From Rattus norvegicus (Eukaryota > Chordata > Mammalia > Rodentia > Muridae), in NCBI RefSeq assembly GCF_036323735.1, contig NC_086026.1:90764859-90828858 (forward strand): a DNA stretch of 64,000 nucleotides, read 5' to 3'. Under the pieces are notes generated by a model. The model was not told the origin of the DNA. It made no database searches and worked only from the letters and a program-made list of their open reading frames with translations. The position numbers and the translations under genes are program-made. Shown piece by piece: positions 10,511-21,381 of this stretch. Positions within the stretch are counted from its first letter, which is position 1, and every line of letters begins with the position of its first letter.

Positions 10511-13299
10511 GCAATGAATCCACTATTGCATTCATAATGAAGGAATTTCCTTTCTCTTAAGCATTCCACCTTGACAACATATTTTCTGTGTAAATAATTT
10601 AAAGAATGAGGAAATAAAGTTGCAACTCTTAATTTCCAAATCATATTTTATTTTTTTCTTTACTAGTAGAGTTTTCTTTCCAACTCAAGGCGGATTAGTC
10701 ATATTTCATTCTGGAAGTAGGCTTTTTGTCATGGAAAAGTTTTTGCTAAGAAATTATGCTAGGACTTCTCAGTGGCAGGGAATAGTTAATGTAAAAGAAA
10801 GAACTCTGCTCTGCTGGAAGGAAAGAAGGCAAGCCTAAGTAAGTGCTCATTTTCAATTCTCTGCCCCTCCCCCATGTCTGTCTTTCTCCTCATCATCTAA
10901 ACATCTTATCCAGATTAGATGGAAATTAATGATAATTTAAAGCCAGAAGTTCTTAGGATAAAATCCCTAGTGCAGTTCATGATCTAGCCTCCCCTTGTGC
11001 TTGTCTCCTCTGGACACCAATCTCAGTTTCAAAGAAGCCATTCCAAATGTAGGCGAACTTTGAAATAAAAATGTATATGGATTAATGCAAACACTCCTGA
11101 GACAATGCCTTAGATATTCTGGCTCTAGTAAAGACTCTCAGTATGTCATACTTTTTAAATGCACTGCCTAGGTAATTATGGTTCAACCCTGCTAGAATTT
11201 GTGACATATGGCTTAAAAATGGCAGTCTTTCTTCTGTGTCTTCTGTATTAGTGAAATAGAACTCTATACTCTCCTTCATTCCCTAGTCTTTGTGATCTCC
11301 CATGAAATGATTTGGACAAGACATACAGAGTATAGAAGATAGGATAAGTTTAGCACAGAATGGTATGGAACACTCCCAGAGGTGAGATTCAGAATTGGGC
11401 AGGGAGACCACCACCAAGGAGTCCATTTCACCAGGTAAGAGTGGACAATTGCCAAAGAGAACATTGTGCCACCCTATTTTTTCAGTAGGTTTATGGAAGG
11501 GAGAGAGTGTCTTCTGACGGGTATCCTTTCCTTTCTACCCAAAAGACCCATTTGAATAAATCCTTAAGAGCAAGGACAGTGGTATCTCAGTATTTCTACC
11601 AAAAACCAAAAAGCAAAAACAAAAAACAAAATCTTTGTCTAGATAAAAATAATAAGACATTTTGTGCAGTTCAGAATGTCACCTCTCTACCCCAGACCAG
11701 AAAGAAGAAACAACTCCCATTCTTTGACCAGTAGTCAAAAATTCTAGTGTTTCAGTTTGTGACTTTCAAGCTACTGATTTGAGGGAAGGGCCTTCCTCAC
11801 TAGGGAGTCTTCAAGGCTACTGCTATTTGGCATAGCCTCCCCCCCCCCCCCCCCCGCTCAGTTGAGCTTCTTCCCTATGCATGGACAGAGTCTCTACCAT
11901 CCTTTGTGTAGCTTTTGTAGACATATCCAGGCTACTTCAAGTATTCTCATCTGTGCCCTTTTTATTAGCACCACATGTGAATTTATTTTGAAAAATAAAT
12001 GCTAAAGATGTGAAACAATTCAGGTCCCCATCATTTCCATGTTTAGAATTTTGAGCTCTCCAGGGGACAAGCATGCCTGAAAAGAATCAATTAAAAAAAC
12101 AAAATCAAATCATTCTCCCTCTCCTAAATACAATTCATACCCAATGCTGCAATAAAATCTTCTACATTAATGTTTCTACTGGCAGGGAAAATATATTAAA
12201 GCAAACAAAACTTTTAGTCATTTCTCAGTTATTTTGACTTTTACTATTTTACAAAAGTAAAGAAACCTAGAACAGTTAAAAGAGCATGTAGGAAATACAT
12301 GATAATTAACAAATATTAAAAATAAAGGAAGTTTAAAATGTTACACTCATGTACTTATATTATCAATCACTGAAAAAATTACCAAAACTTCATCATGAGC
12401 TAAATATGGCATACTACAAAGATTATACATAATTATAAAAAGGGGATTTAAGCCCTCTTTCTACCTTGTGCTTAGAGATTTTTACCTTAGAAAATGTGTA
12501 ATTGTAAGTACTTTCCCATTTCTTTAAAATGTATATAAATCCTTTTGACCACTAGGCCTTTTGTTAGTTTTATGACCCATTAAGATCTTTCTTGAGAACC
12601 TAGAGAGACACTAGATTGAAACGCTAACAGTAGGAGAGTTAGTTTCTTACTCCCAGTTCTGTGGTCCCTAGGCACCCTAGTCTTACTTGAAAAGCCAGCT
12701 TCTGTCATATAGAGATGAGGAATGCATTTTCCCTCTAAATAAATCTAATTAGCTAACAGATGTTCACCCACACATGTTACCTGGCAGAAGAGGGATGAAT
12801 CATTTGTAACAAATGGTACTGTGGTCTCATCTGGCTGGTGTCTCTTGAGGACCCTACCTATCCTCTGGGATCTATGGAAATGTGGATTTCACTGGGTGTG
12901 TAATCACCCAGCAGTTGTACTGCAATGTACATATTTTTATTCAGTGCTTATTCAATGTTAGGACTTCTTACTTCATGGAGAAGATCTCTGAATTAGGATA
13001 GTGTGTTATTTATTACGAACTATCCAATAATATAGCTATTTTACTCATGCATGCTCTATTATGAACCATTTCTGTGAAGTTAGATATTTCCTTAGAATTA
13101 TTTTTGTTCATGCATCATGAACAAGGGCAGGGAGTGCATTGGGAATGTTAAGATATAAAACAATTAATTAATGCATTTTGTTAAATGTCAAGTGTTCTTA
13201 ACTTTTGGTAGTGTAGGGTGGATGAAGAAAATCATGATGCCTACTTCAATTCAGCACCACATCTTACACAATTACAGCTGCTATTTTACAAACAGAATG
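10511..13299. other. Intergenic DNA, no gene recognised
   Basis: AT-rich sequence with a 17-base C run (listed separately) and an A-rich patch at 11595-11650. Frames at 10620-10838, 11082-11464 and 11507-11734 are 60-75 codons, with no recognisable motif. Confidence 0.5.
11839..11855. repeat. Poly-C run (17 C)
   Basis: An uninterrupted run of 17 cytosines, preceded by CATAGCCT and followed by GCTCAG. The minus strand therefore has 17 G, which can form a G-quadruplex. Length polymorphism and sequencing error are both likely here. Confidence 0.95.
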
Positions 13300-13840
13300 T
13301 TGTGCATCTATGCCATTCTCTATTTTTAAAAAGTATTCATCACTTAATGTGAAACTTTCCCTTTTCCTTTCCCTTAACAGCAGACTACTTATAGTCTATA
13401 GTATTCTGTGGATTTGCCTGCCATTCACTATTTCATATAAGTGAAAAAACATTGTGTGTTTTTGTGTTTATTTCCATGAATAAGTGCTCATAGATTGTAT
13501 GCCCCATTTTTAAATATTATTCATTCATTGATGGACAGTTGAGCTGTTGCCAACTTTTCTCTATTCTGAATAACACTTCAGCAAACATTTGTGTATTTCT
13601 TCATGTATACCTAAGTTGAGCTGTATGGAATTTAGTTGATTAATTCTTATGAAGAATCGCCAAACTATTTTTCCACAGCACTGTACCATTCTACATGGTA
13701 ATAGCTAACAAAGGAAGGTCAATCTTCCTCAGATCTATACTATTATTTCTTATACCACATCATTTTATCTATCTGTGATTGGACATCCAATCATTTCCCT
13801 GATTACCAGTTAGAGATGTCTAACTGACTGATCATTTCTG
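13300..13840 (-). repeat. Ancient L1 (L1M-type) ORF2 3' remnant, antisense
   Basis: Landmarks in order on the plus strand: ATTCATTGATGGACAGTTGAG, CTGAATAACACTTCAGCAAAC, ATACCTAAGTTGAG, and CGCCAAACTATTTTTCCACAGC...TGTACCATTCTACA. These match the complement of the C-terminal coding part of old mammalian L1 ORF2 (the region reading GAACTGCCAAACTG...TGCACCATTTTACATTCCC in antisense). There are many substitutions and no open frame. Confidence 0.7.
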
Positions 13841-14464
13841 TACTGTGTTTTTAGAGTTGTGTCTAGTCAAACAACATGCCAATTATTGAAATCATGTTTT
13901 GCATTTTCTGGTAGATAGCAAGATATTTTCATTTTCCTGTTTCTTTTCTTCCTTAAAATAAGTTTTAATGAAGAATTTTTACCAAAACAAAGCTAGGAAT
14001 TTCAGCAGCATCTTCGAAGTCAACATAGCAGAGGGAAGAAATCTGAGCCCAGGGTGTCCTTGGCAGAGCCAAATCATTTCTTCCAGCTCTAGAGCTGAGC
14101 AAGTTTCTTGTCACCCCCCATCTTCTGGAGGCTGCTGCCTTGCCTTCGCTAGTGGCACAGTTATTCCACTTTCAGGCTCTGTGTTCACACCAGTTCCTTT
14201 CCTTGTCTTCTATTTTGTTTGTCTCACTCTGCTTTGTTTTGACATGCTACAGTTAAGGCCTACAAGCATCTTCTATGCTAAGATATAGTTGTTCTAGTCA
14301 TTAATATGATGTATTTTTACAGTAGAAGGGACTAGTTATTTTCTACTCGTTCTCTCTGTATAAGGTCATAGCCATGGATTCTGAGAATTAAGATTGGGAA
14401 AACATTTTGAGAGGCAATATCTCCCCTACTATGCCCATTTTCCATTGAACTGAAAAACAGCCAA
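13841..14464. other. Intergenic DNA, nothing recognised
   Basis: A 106-codon plus-strand frame at 13968-14288 begins with the AT-rich flank of the old L1 and has no recognisable domain. A short C-terminal stretch rich in hydrophobic residues is the kind of composition random T-rich DNA gives. Confidence 0.4.
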
Positions 14465-15420
14465 CTCATTTATACATTCATTCATTCAAGAATCACTGAA
14501 GGCCTGCATGGTTCTAACAATGTAAAGAAGAAAGAAAAGGAAAGAAATGCATGATAACTCTCCTTCACGGTGCTCAGGGTTTGAATTAAGAAATCAAATA
14601 GATGGCCTGCTGTCAGAAAGATGTCCTGGCAAGGAGCAAAGAGAAAGGGGAGAAGAGGCACTCTTGCAGAGGAGGAGAAGTTTTTCTGAGGAGATGGTTG
14701 ACAAAATACTGCAGAGGGGGGTATCAGGGTCATGGAAATATATTTCAAAAGTGAAGCCTTTCCAAATGCAATTAACAATCTCTATGTCTGGGGAGCTTTT
14801 CCTGTAGAACCTGCTAAATGCCATTGAAGGCTTTTATAATAGGGACAGGGAGCTCCATATAGAGAACAGAAGAGACAATGTGACCATGGAGGCAAAGGCT
14901 GTTGTGACATGGTTAGTCTAGCTTCACCAGAAAATAGAAAAGGCATGGAAAGTAATGGCTCCCGCTGTAATCTCCTAGAGGGATTTGGCTTTGCTTTTTT
15001 TTGGGCTCAGTAAAAACACACCTCTCTAGAACAAGGAGAGCATGGAATGTGTTGTGTTAAGTCACCCAGATAGCAGCATCTTGCTACAGAAGAGAAAAGA
15101 CTACCAGTAGCCCAGATTCTTAAAGGAAACAAGGAATGATGTTAGCCTTCTTCTCGAAACAGGAATAGCAGGTCTTGAGAAGCTTTAGGCTTCAAATGAT
15201 TGGGGTGGAAGAACGCCCGACCTGACTAGGGAGGTTTCAAGGAAGCCCCAGAGACTGAAATGCTCTGGCAAGGAGATGTTAGAAACTAAAATCAAGTTGA
15301 TTAGAGGGCTCTGAGACTCAGTAATGATGTTCACTCTTCTCCTACAATGTGGTTAAGTTATAGAAGGTTTTTGATATGGGAATGATCAGATCTGCTCCTG
15401 GCTCCAAGAAACTTTATAAG
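14465..15420 (-). repeat. Probable L2 relic, antisense, discontinuous
   Basis: The plus strand starts with a CATTCATTCATTCAA-type terminus, as in the complement of L2 3' ends. It later reads GCCATTGAAGGCTTTTATAATAGGGACAGGG at 14820-14850 and GAAGGTTTTTGATATGGGAATGATCAGATCTG at 15363-15394. Both resemble the L2 block GGAAGCCATTGAAGG.TTTTAAGCAGGGGAGTGACATGATC. The intervening sequence is not clearly alignable by eye. Facing short frames at 14482-14824 on both strands are chance. Confidence 0.4.
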
Positions 15421-15901
15421 TTTACTAACAGTAGTCAGATTTGTTTACCTGTGGTACTGAGGATAAACTTTACAGGACTAAGGTCATTAAAAGGAAACCA
15501 AATAGGAGGCTTCTGATTAACAGCAGCTGGGAAACTCACTTTTAAGCTGGGAGGTCAGTATTGGATAACTACCACTGAATATCAGAAAACTAGAACCATG
15601 ACATAAAACATAAACAATGGTATATTACCAATAATTAGCAGTGTCACTCATGAGGAAGTTAGTTTACCCAATAGAGGTTACTTTATATTCTATACACAAG
15701 AGGATATGATATTCATTACAAGATGACTACAAAAATATTGTAACTATCATTATTTCTAATCAACTCTAGAGACATTGCAAACAGATCTTAGAAGAGGGTT
15801 TTCTGTGGTGCATTCATAGACTTGCTAATGTGTGCTGTAAATATATCTATAAAGTATGGGAAAATTACTTGCACTGATATATACTTTGGTAACTTATGTG
15901 A
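15421..15901. other. Intergenic DNA, nothing recognised
   Basis: No gene and no repeat that I can name. The stretch ends exactly at the TSD of the following LTR. Confidence 0.4.
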
Positions 15902-15906
15902 GGCTC
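15902..15906. repeat. Left TSD of MaLR LTR (GGCTC)
   Basis: GGCTC directly precedes the LTR and GGCTT follows it at 16293-16297. Five bases with one mismatch is the TSD length expected for ERVL/MaLR integration. Confidence 0.7.
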
Positions 15907-16292
15907 TGTCTTAATCAGGGTTTCTATTTCTGCATGACCAAGAAGCAAGTTGGGGAGGAAAGAGTTTATTTAGCTTATATTTCCACATCACTGTTTATCA
16001 CCAAGGGAAGTCAGGACTAGAACTCAAGCAGGTCAGGAAGCAGGAGCTGATACAGAGGCCATGGAGGGGTGCTGCTTACTGGCTTGCTCCCCTGGCTTGC
16101 TCAGCTTGCTTTCTTAAAGAACCCACAAGACTAGCAGCCCAGGGATGGTACCACCCACAATGGACCCTTCCCCCTTGATCAATAATTGAGAAAATGCCTT
16201 ACAGTTGTATCTCATGGAGGTAGTTTCTCATGGGAGGCTCTGTTCTCTGTGGTAATTCCAGCTTAAGTTGATACTCAAAACCAGCCAGTTCA
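15907..16292 (-). mobile_element. MT-type ERVL-MaLR solo LTR, antisense
   Basis: The plus strand begins TGTCTTAATCAGGGTTTC and ends AAAACCAGCCAGTTCA, the complement of an LTR with the TG...CA ends of a MaLR. A TTTATT at 15965-15970 is the complement of the AATAAA polyadenylation signal and lies at the usual distance from the LTR 3' end. No internal MaLR sequence or second LTR is nearby, so it is a solo LTR left by recombination or an old truncated insertion. Related copies lie at 18711 (same type) and 44692 (fragment). MT LTRs are known to act as oocyte and early-embryo promoters in mice; nothing here shows that this copy is active. Confidence 0.85.
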
Positions 16293-16297
16293 GGCTT

Positions 16298-17347
16298 ACA
16301 TCCTGGTTATGCAACATAGTGAATTCAGGAAGTCTTTTATTCTTCACTTTTCAGAATACCATTCAGGCTGTGATCCCAAAACTGTTAGGTGCTACAATAT
16401 TCTGTTTAGTTGTGTCAAGTGTTAGGTTAATACCAATTCTGCTCTAAAATATTGTTGGTTTAGAGATTGCCTATCTCAAGGTGCTCTGCAAATGCTTCTG
16501 TGTTCACTTACAATTATTAATAATGACAGATATGTATAACTTAGTCTGAGTTTTGCTTTTATAAAAAGCTAGTTGTTGGGCATCAAAAAGCCTGCATATT
16601 CTTTGGTGCTAGCTTTGGTTCAAGGAAATGTGTACATGAAGGCTGATACTGACATGCCTTCAGTTAACAAACCAACCACTGGGGCATAGAAAGTACTTTT
16701 GCTCCCATTCAAACATAAAGATTCAAAATTTCTCTAATGCTCCTTGATACCTGCATAATAGCTAACATGTCAACTCCTGGATTATCAGAGGGTCATGTTA
16801 ATCACTATCCAAATGGGTCTTCTAAAAGATATGTTGTGTAAAATTTCAGCAAAAGAAATTCCCTTTTAAGAACAAAATATTTTCTTGAATAGTATTTTAT
16901 GGTAAATAAAGAAAATATTTTAGATCATCTTCCTTATCAAGAATATAAGATACAGGAATAAGAATATTTTCATGCAAAAGCATTCTATACAATTTATTCA
17001 CAGTATATCATAAGGACCATACGGTATGTAGACTAATAATCTAAACATTATGAAAATATATAATATTTCCAAAGTCCAAATAAATGAAATCACTTTGGAT
17101 CATTTTGGTTTTCCTGCTCATTTCCCTGTCTTTCTGGGCACATACACTTAGATCTGGGATTGAAAGGGATGCTGGCAAAACAGGGTTTTCCATCCCTGGG
17201 CTCTCACACATGCCCAGTAAATGCCACTACTCATGCTCTAATTCAGGATTCTTTTAAAATCTAGGTTATTTTAAGTATAATTTGTATTTAATTACATTTT
17301 CAGTCATTAATACCAACAGTAGACCCATTTAAACAATACTTCCTTTG
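16298..17347. other. Intergenic DNA, nothing recognised
   Basis: AT-rich single-copy-looking sequence up to the TSD of the twin-primed L1. I see no gene or nameable repeat. Confidence 0.4.
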
Positions 17348-17368
17348 TAGAAAAGTTATTTTATTCTT
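17348..17368. repeat. Left TSD of the twin-primed L1
   Basis: The 21 bases starting TAGAAAAGTTATTTT recur at 19590-19610 as TAGAAAAATTATTTT..., with two mismatches over the full 21. They lie on the outer side of both L1 ends, so the intervening 2.2 kb is one insertion. Confidence 0.85.
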
Positions 17369-17782
17369 TGTTTTAAATTAAATTATTATTTGTCTACATT
17401 CCAAACTTTGCCCGCCTTCCTGATCCCCCCTCCTGGAGTTCTTCACACCATCTCCCCTTTCTTTTGCCCCTCAGAGGGTGTTCCCCTCCCACCACACCTC
17501 TCATCCACCCACCCTCCTGCACCCCACCCTAGCATCCCTCTCCCCTGGGCATCAAGTCTCTACAGGATTAGGCACATGCTTTCTCACTGAGGCCAGACAA
17601 GACAGTCCTCTGCTACATATGTGCTGGGAGCCATGGACCAGTCCATGTATACGCTTTGATTTGTAGCTTAGTCACTGAGAGCCCTGAGGAGTCTGGGTTA
17701 GTTGATACTGTTGTTCTTCTTGTGGGGTTGCCCTATCCTTTAGCTCCCTCAATCCTTCCCCTAACTTTTCCATAGGGGACCC
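17369..17782 (-). mobile_element. L1 3' terminal segment (non-inverted arm of twin-primed L1)
   Basis: The left edge is an A/T-rich remnant of the complementary poly-A, followed by the complement of the rat L1 3'UTR: CCCACCCTAGCATCCC, TCCTCTGCTACATATG, GGAGCCATGGACCAG, and GGTTGCCC...CTCCCTCAATCC. It stops at the complement of GGGTCCCCTATGG in the 3'UTR, and the sequence then switches strand. The other half of the same L1 lies at 17783-19589 and resumes at the same 3'UTR point. Two plus-strand frames here (17390-17666) are noncoding by-products. Confidence 0.85.
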
Positions 17783-18480
17783 TATACCACATCTGATAGA
17801 AGGCTAACATCCAAAATATATAAAGAACTTAACAAGTTAGACTTAAAAAATAACCAAACAACCCAACTACAAAATGGGATCCAGAGCTCAATAGAGAATT
17901 TTCAATGGAGGAATCTCAAATGGCACTTAAAGAAATGTATAGCATCCTTAGTAATCAGGGACATGCAAATCTAAATGACCCTGAGATTTCACCTCACACC
18001 AGTCAGAATGACTAAGATCAAAAACTCAGGTGACAGCAGATGCTGGCAAGGATGTGGAGAAAGGGAAACACTCCTCCATAGCTGGTGGGATTGCAAACTG
18101 GTAGAACCACTCTGGAAATCAGTCTGGCATATCCTCAGAAAGTCAGAAATAGTTCTACTTGAAGATCCAGCTATACTGCTCCTGAGCATAAAGTCAAAAA
18201 GTGCTCCACCATACCTCAAGGGCATATGTTCTAATAGGTTCATAGCAGCCTTATTTGCAATAGCCAGAAGCTGGAAAAACCCAGATGTCCTTTAACAGAA
18301 AAATGGATACTGTAACGGTTCATTTACACAATGGCGTATTCTCCAGCTATTAAAAACAAGGACATTGTGAATTTTGCAGATAAATAGATGGAACTAGAAA
18401 ATACCATCTTGACTGAGGTAACTCAGATCCAAGAGGACATACATGGGATGTACTTACTGATAAGTGGATATCAGCCAAAA
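17783..18480 (+). pseudogene. L1 ORF2 C-terminal fragment (inverted arm)
   Basis: Plus-strand reading gives the end of L1 ORF2 (the endonuclease/reverse-transcriptase protein): the 106-codon frame at 17975-18295 contains CWQGCGERETLLHSWWDCKL, the conserved C-terminal cysteine-rich region. Stops and frameshifts occur before and after it. The normal TAG terminator after SGY is changed to CAG at about 18471-18473, so even the end is mutated. It is a dead copy: no endonuclease or RT domain is present. Confidence 0.9.
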
Positions 18481-18710
18481 AGTACAAAATACCCATGATA
18501 CACATCATAGACCTTTATGAAGTTTATCAAGAGAAAAAAAAAGACCCAAGTGAGGATGCTTCAATCTCACTTAGATGGGGGAAGAAAATAATCATAGGAG
18601 GCAGAATGAGAGGGGGATCTGGTTGGAAGAGGGGAGTGAACAGAGAGAAAGGGAAGCAGGATCTGGTATGGAAGAAGAGACAGCAGAGAAGCCCAGAGAG
18701 CCAGGTTAAT
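18481..18710 (+). mobile_element. L1 3'UTR, first part (inverted arm)
   Basis: Purine-rich 3'UTR sequence with landmarks GTGAGGATGCTTCAATC and GGGAAGAAAATAATC, then AGAAGCCCAGAGAGCCAGG. It is interrupted at 18711 by a MaLR LTR and resumes at about 19115. Frames on both strands in this interval are noncoding. Confidence 0.85.
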
Positions 18711-19113
18711 TGTCTTTGTAGGGGTTTCTTTCCTGCACAAAACATCATGTCCAAGAAGCAAGTTAGGGGGAAATGGGTTTATTCAGCTTACACTTCCACA
18801 TTGCTGTTCATCACCAAAGGAAGTCAGGACTGGAACTTAAGGAGGTCAGGAAGCAGAAGCTGATGCAAGGCCATGGAGGGATGTTACTTACTGTCTTGCT
18901 TCCCTTGGCTTGCTCAGTTTGCTTTCTACAGAACCCAAGACTACCAGCCCAGGGACGGCACCACCCACAATGGGCTGGGTCCTCCCCCACTTGATCACAA
19001 ATTGAGAAAATGCCTTACAGCTGGGTCTCATGGATGCATTTCCTCAACTGAGACTCCTTTATCTGTGGTAAGTTCAGCTTGTGTCAAGTTGACACACAAA
19101 ACCAGCCAATACC
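18711..19113 (-). mobile_element. MT-type MaLR solo LTR nested in L1
   Basis: Same family as 15907-16292: it starts TGTCTTTGTAGGGGTTTC, has the complement of AATAAA at 18778-18783, and ends GTTGACACACAAAACCAGCC. The flanks (TTAAT at 18706-18710, ATAAT or TAAT at 19114-19118) fit an eroded 5-bp TSD, and joining them restores continuous L1 3'UTR (...GAGCCAGGTTAAT + GAATGGAAATATGC). This LTR is therefore younger than the L1 that carries it. Confidence 0.85.
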
Positions 19114-19114
19114 A

Positions 19115-19589
19115 TAATGAATGGAAATATGCAGCTGTAGGGGGCGAGGGGGTGGGTGAACCTCTAGAAATCCCAGGAACCTCTTATGTGAGATGCTCCC
19201 AGGACTCAATGGGGATAATCTTAGCTGAAATGACCAACAGTGGGGAGATGAGACCTGAAGAGACCATCTCCAGTAGATAGAGAGGGCCCACGGTGGAGGA
19301 ATGGGGTCACTCATTAACCTTCAAAATTTTTGACCCAGAATTGTTCCTGTCCAAAAGAAATGCAGGGACAAAATTGGAGCAGAGACTGAAGGAAAGTCCA
19401 CTCAGTGAGTGGCCCAACTTGGGATCCATCCCACAGGAAGGCACCAAACCTTGATACTATTAGTGATACTATGTTTTGCTTATAAACAAGAGCCTAGTAG
19501 GGCTGTCCTCTGAGAGGCTCTATCATCAGCTGATTGACACAGATCCAGATAGTTACAGCTAACTGTTGGACTGAGGTGGGGGACCCCTA
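19115..19589 (+). mobile_element. L1 3'UTR, second part (inverted arm, ends at inversion breakpoint)
   Basis: The 3'UTR resumes with GAATGGAAATATGCAGC. It continues through the GACCTGAAGAGACCATCTCCAG, CCAGAATTGTTCCTGTCC and GATCCATCCCACAGG blocks and stops at GACTGAGGTGGGGGACCCCTAT. The complement of the next 3'UTR bases is found at the inner end of the other arm (17762-17782). The right TSD begins at 19590. Confidence 0.85.
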
Positions 19590-19610
19590 TAGAAAAATTA
19601 TTTTGTTCTT
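19590..19610. repeat. Right TSD of the twin-primed L1
   Basis: Twenty-one bases beginning TAGAAAAATTATTTT, matching 17348-17368 at 19 of 21 positions. Confidence 0.85.
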
Positions 19611-19617
19611 AAGGAAA

Positions 19618-19692
19618 ATGCCATCCTCTGCTACATATGGGGCTATGGGTTCTTCCACGTGTAATCTTTGGTTGGTGGTTTAGTACTTTACT
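19618..19692 (-). repeat. Small antisense L1 3'UTR fragment
   Basis: CCATCCTCTGCTACATATGG followed by CTTTGGTTGGTGGTTTAGT is the complement of the rat L1 3'UTR. It lies outside the right TSD of the preceding insertion, so it was already at the target or arrived separately. Nothing of its 3' terminus or poly-A is seen. Confidence 0.7.
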
Positions 19693-20187
19693 TTCTTAAG
19701 CAATAAACATTTGAGAAAATCTGTTAGACAAATGTGTCGAGTAAATTCACTTTAGTCCAGTTCCTTGAAATCAGGATTTTTATTGAACAAAGAGGAGACC
19801 TGGATCTATAAACTTTTATGTTACATTGTTGTATATCCTCTCAAAACACCCCTAGTTTAAGGAAATAGGTTTACAAATGGTTTAGTATTCTTTCTATCAT
19901 CACAAATAGTGAAGCACATGTAAAAGGCTCATTCTATCTCATTCATAGTATACAAACACACAGTCTATGACAGTATTTCCTTAAGTGCTGCCCTGTAGTA
20001 AAATTGAAAAGTTCAGTGTAATATCTCATAATTAGGATTAAGGCTCTTGACTTTTAGAATGGTATATAAAATAACTGCATGTGGTGTTAATTGATGAAGA
20101 GAAATGAATCAGGAAGAGCAGAAGGAAAGATGAGTAGATGAAAAAGAGAAGACATATATAAAAGATGCTAACAGTATTTATTCTCTC
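19693..20187. other. Intergenic DNA, nothing recognised
   Basis: AT-rich, no gene. It leads into a GT microsatellite. Confidence 0.4.
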
Positions 20188-20216
20188 TGTGTGTGTGTGC
20201 GTGTGTGTGTGTGTGA
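20188..20216. repeat. (GT)n microsatellite
   Basis: About 14 GT units with one GC interruption at 20199-20200, preceded by CTCTCT. Confidence 0.95.
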
Positions 20217-20469
20217 GTACTCACAGAAGCATGTATACACAATTATATTTTACAGTGAGCAGATATATTTTACAAGTCAGTAATTTCTATGACATATATC
20301 TCTCTATGCATGTCAACATACTTTTCTATTCCAGGAAACAAGGTTACCCGGAAGGCATCTATACCTATAATAAGAAAAAAAATATAGTCACTAAAGTTTC
20401 TAGTCTATATCATAATCTCCTTCTGTACCTACAAGCTTTTGAATAGACCAGGATGTCACTGATGTGACT

Positions 20470-20680
20470 TTATTAGGTTGTATGGAAATAATAAAGGGAT
20501 TATTTTGGATTTAATGAAGGTCCCAAATTATGATGTTGAGTGAATCAAAAAGGAAGCCATCTTTGGTGGGCCCAATCAAGGAAACACCTTTTAAAATAGA
20601 CCAAAAAGTCTGGGAAAGTCAGCTCAGCAGGGGAGGGAACAGACCATTGACCTGTGGAGGGGAATAAACCTTTTAAACTG
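20470..20680 (+). repeat. Possible MLT1-type ancient MaLR LTR relic
   Basis: CCCAAATTATGATGTTGAGTG, AAGGAAGCCATC, GGTGGGCCCAATCAAGG and AAAGTCAGCTCAGCAGGGG follow the order seen in old mammalian MLT1 LTRs (a GGTGGGCCCAATCCAATC-type core). Ends and TSDs cannot be set. Confidence 0.45.
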
Positions 20681-20817
20681 ATATATTATTGGTAACTTAT
20701 TACATGACAATAAAAAGTAAACAGCAATGGATTGGAAGAAATATATGCACAGATTCTCAATCAATTAGAAGTTTCTTTAGAACCCAAGATGAAGTAAAAA
20801 TCTTGAAGCCTCTTTCA

Positions 20818-21381
20818 GTTCTTTTTTTTTCTTTGATTATTTTTTATTTATTTATATTTCAAATGTTATATCCCTTTCCCGGTTTCCCATTCATAAACCC
20901 TCTATCCAACCCCTCCTCCTTCTTCTATGAGGGTGTTCCCCCACCCATCCACCCACCCCTTCCGGCGTCCCCACCCTGACATTCCCCTACACTGAGGGTT
21001 CAGCCTTAGCAGTACCAAGGGCTTCTCCTCCCAATGGTGTCCAACAAAGCTGTCCTCTGCTACATATGCAGCTGGAGCCATGGATCTGTCCATGTGTACT
21101 CTTTGGATGGTGGTTTAGTCCCTGGGAGCTCTGGTTGGGTGGTATTGTTGTTCTTATGAGGCTGCAAACCCCTTCTGCTCCTTTGATCCTTTTTCTAACT
21201 CCTCCAATGGGGAACTCCGTTTTGAGTTCAGTGGCTGACTGAAAGCTTCTGCCTTTGTATTTGTCATGCTCTGGCAGAGCCTCTCAGGAGACAGCCATAT
21301 CAAGCTCCTGTCAGCATGCACTTCTTGGCATCAGCAACATTGTCTGAGTTTGGTGACTGTATGTATATGGGCTGGATTCCC
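20818..21381 (-). mobile_element. 5'-truncated L1 3'UTR, antisense
   Basis: A T-rich complement of the poly-A tail at 20822-20853 is followed by AATGTTATATCCC, CATTCCCCTACACTGAGG, TCCTCTGCTACATATGCAGC and GGAGCCATGGATCTG. These landmarks are the complement of the rat L1 3'UTR. The element breaks at GGGCTGGATTCCCA and a sense L1 begins immediately, head to head. The minus strand has no ORF2 portion, so this copy holds only the 3'UTR. Confidence 0.9.

Noticed and set aside
13968..14288. 106-codon plus-strand frame with a hydrophobic C-terminus
   Set aside because: No recognisable domain, no splice or promoter context; composition fits T-rich noncoding DNA.
18495..19314. Cluster of frames on both strands of 64-135 codons
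   Set aside because: They cover L1 3'UTR and the nested MaLR LTR, both noncoding here.
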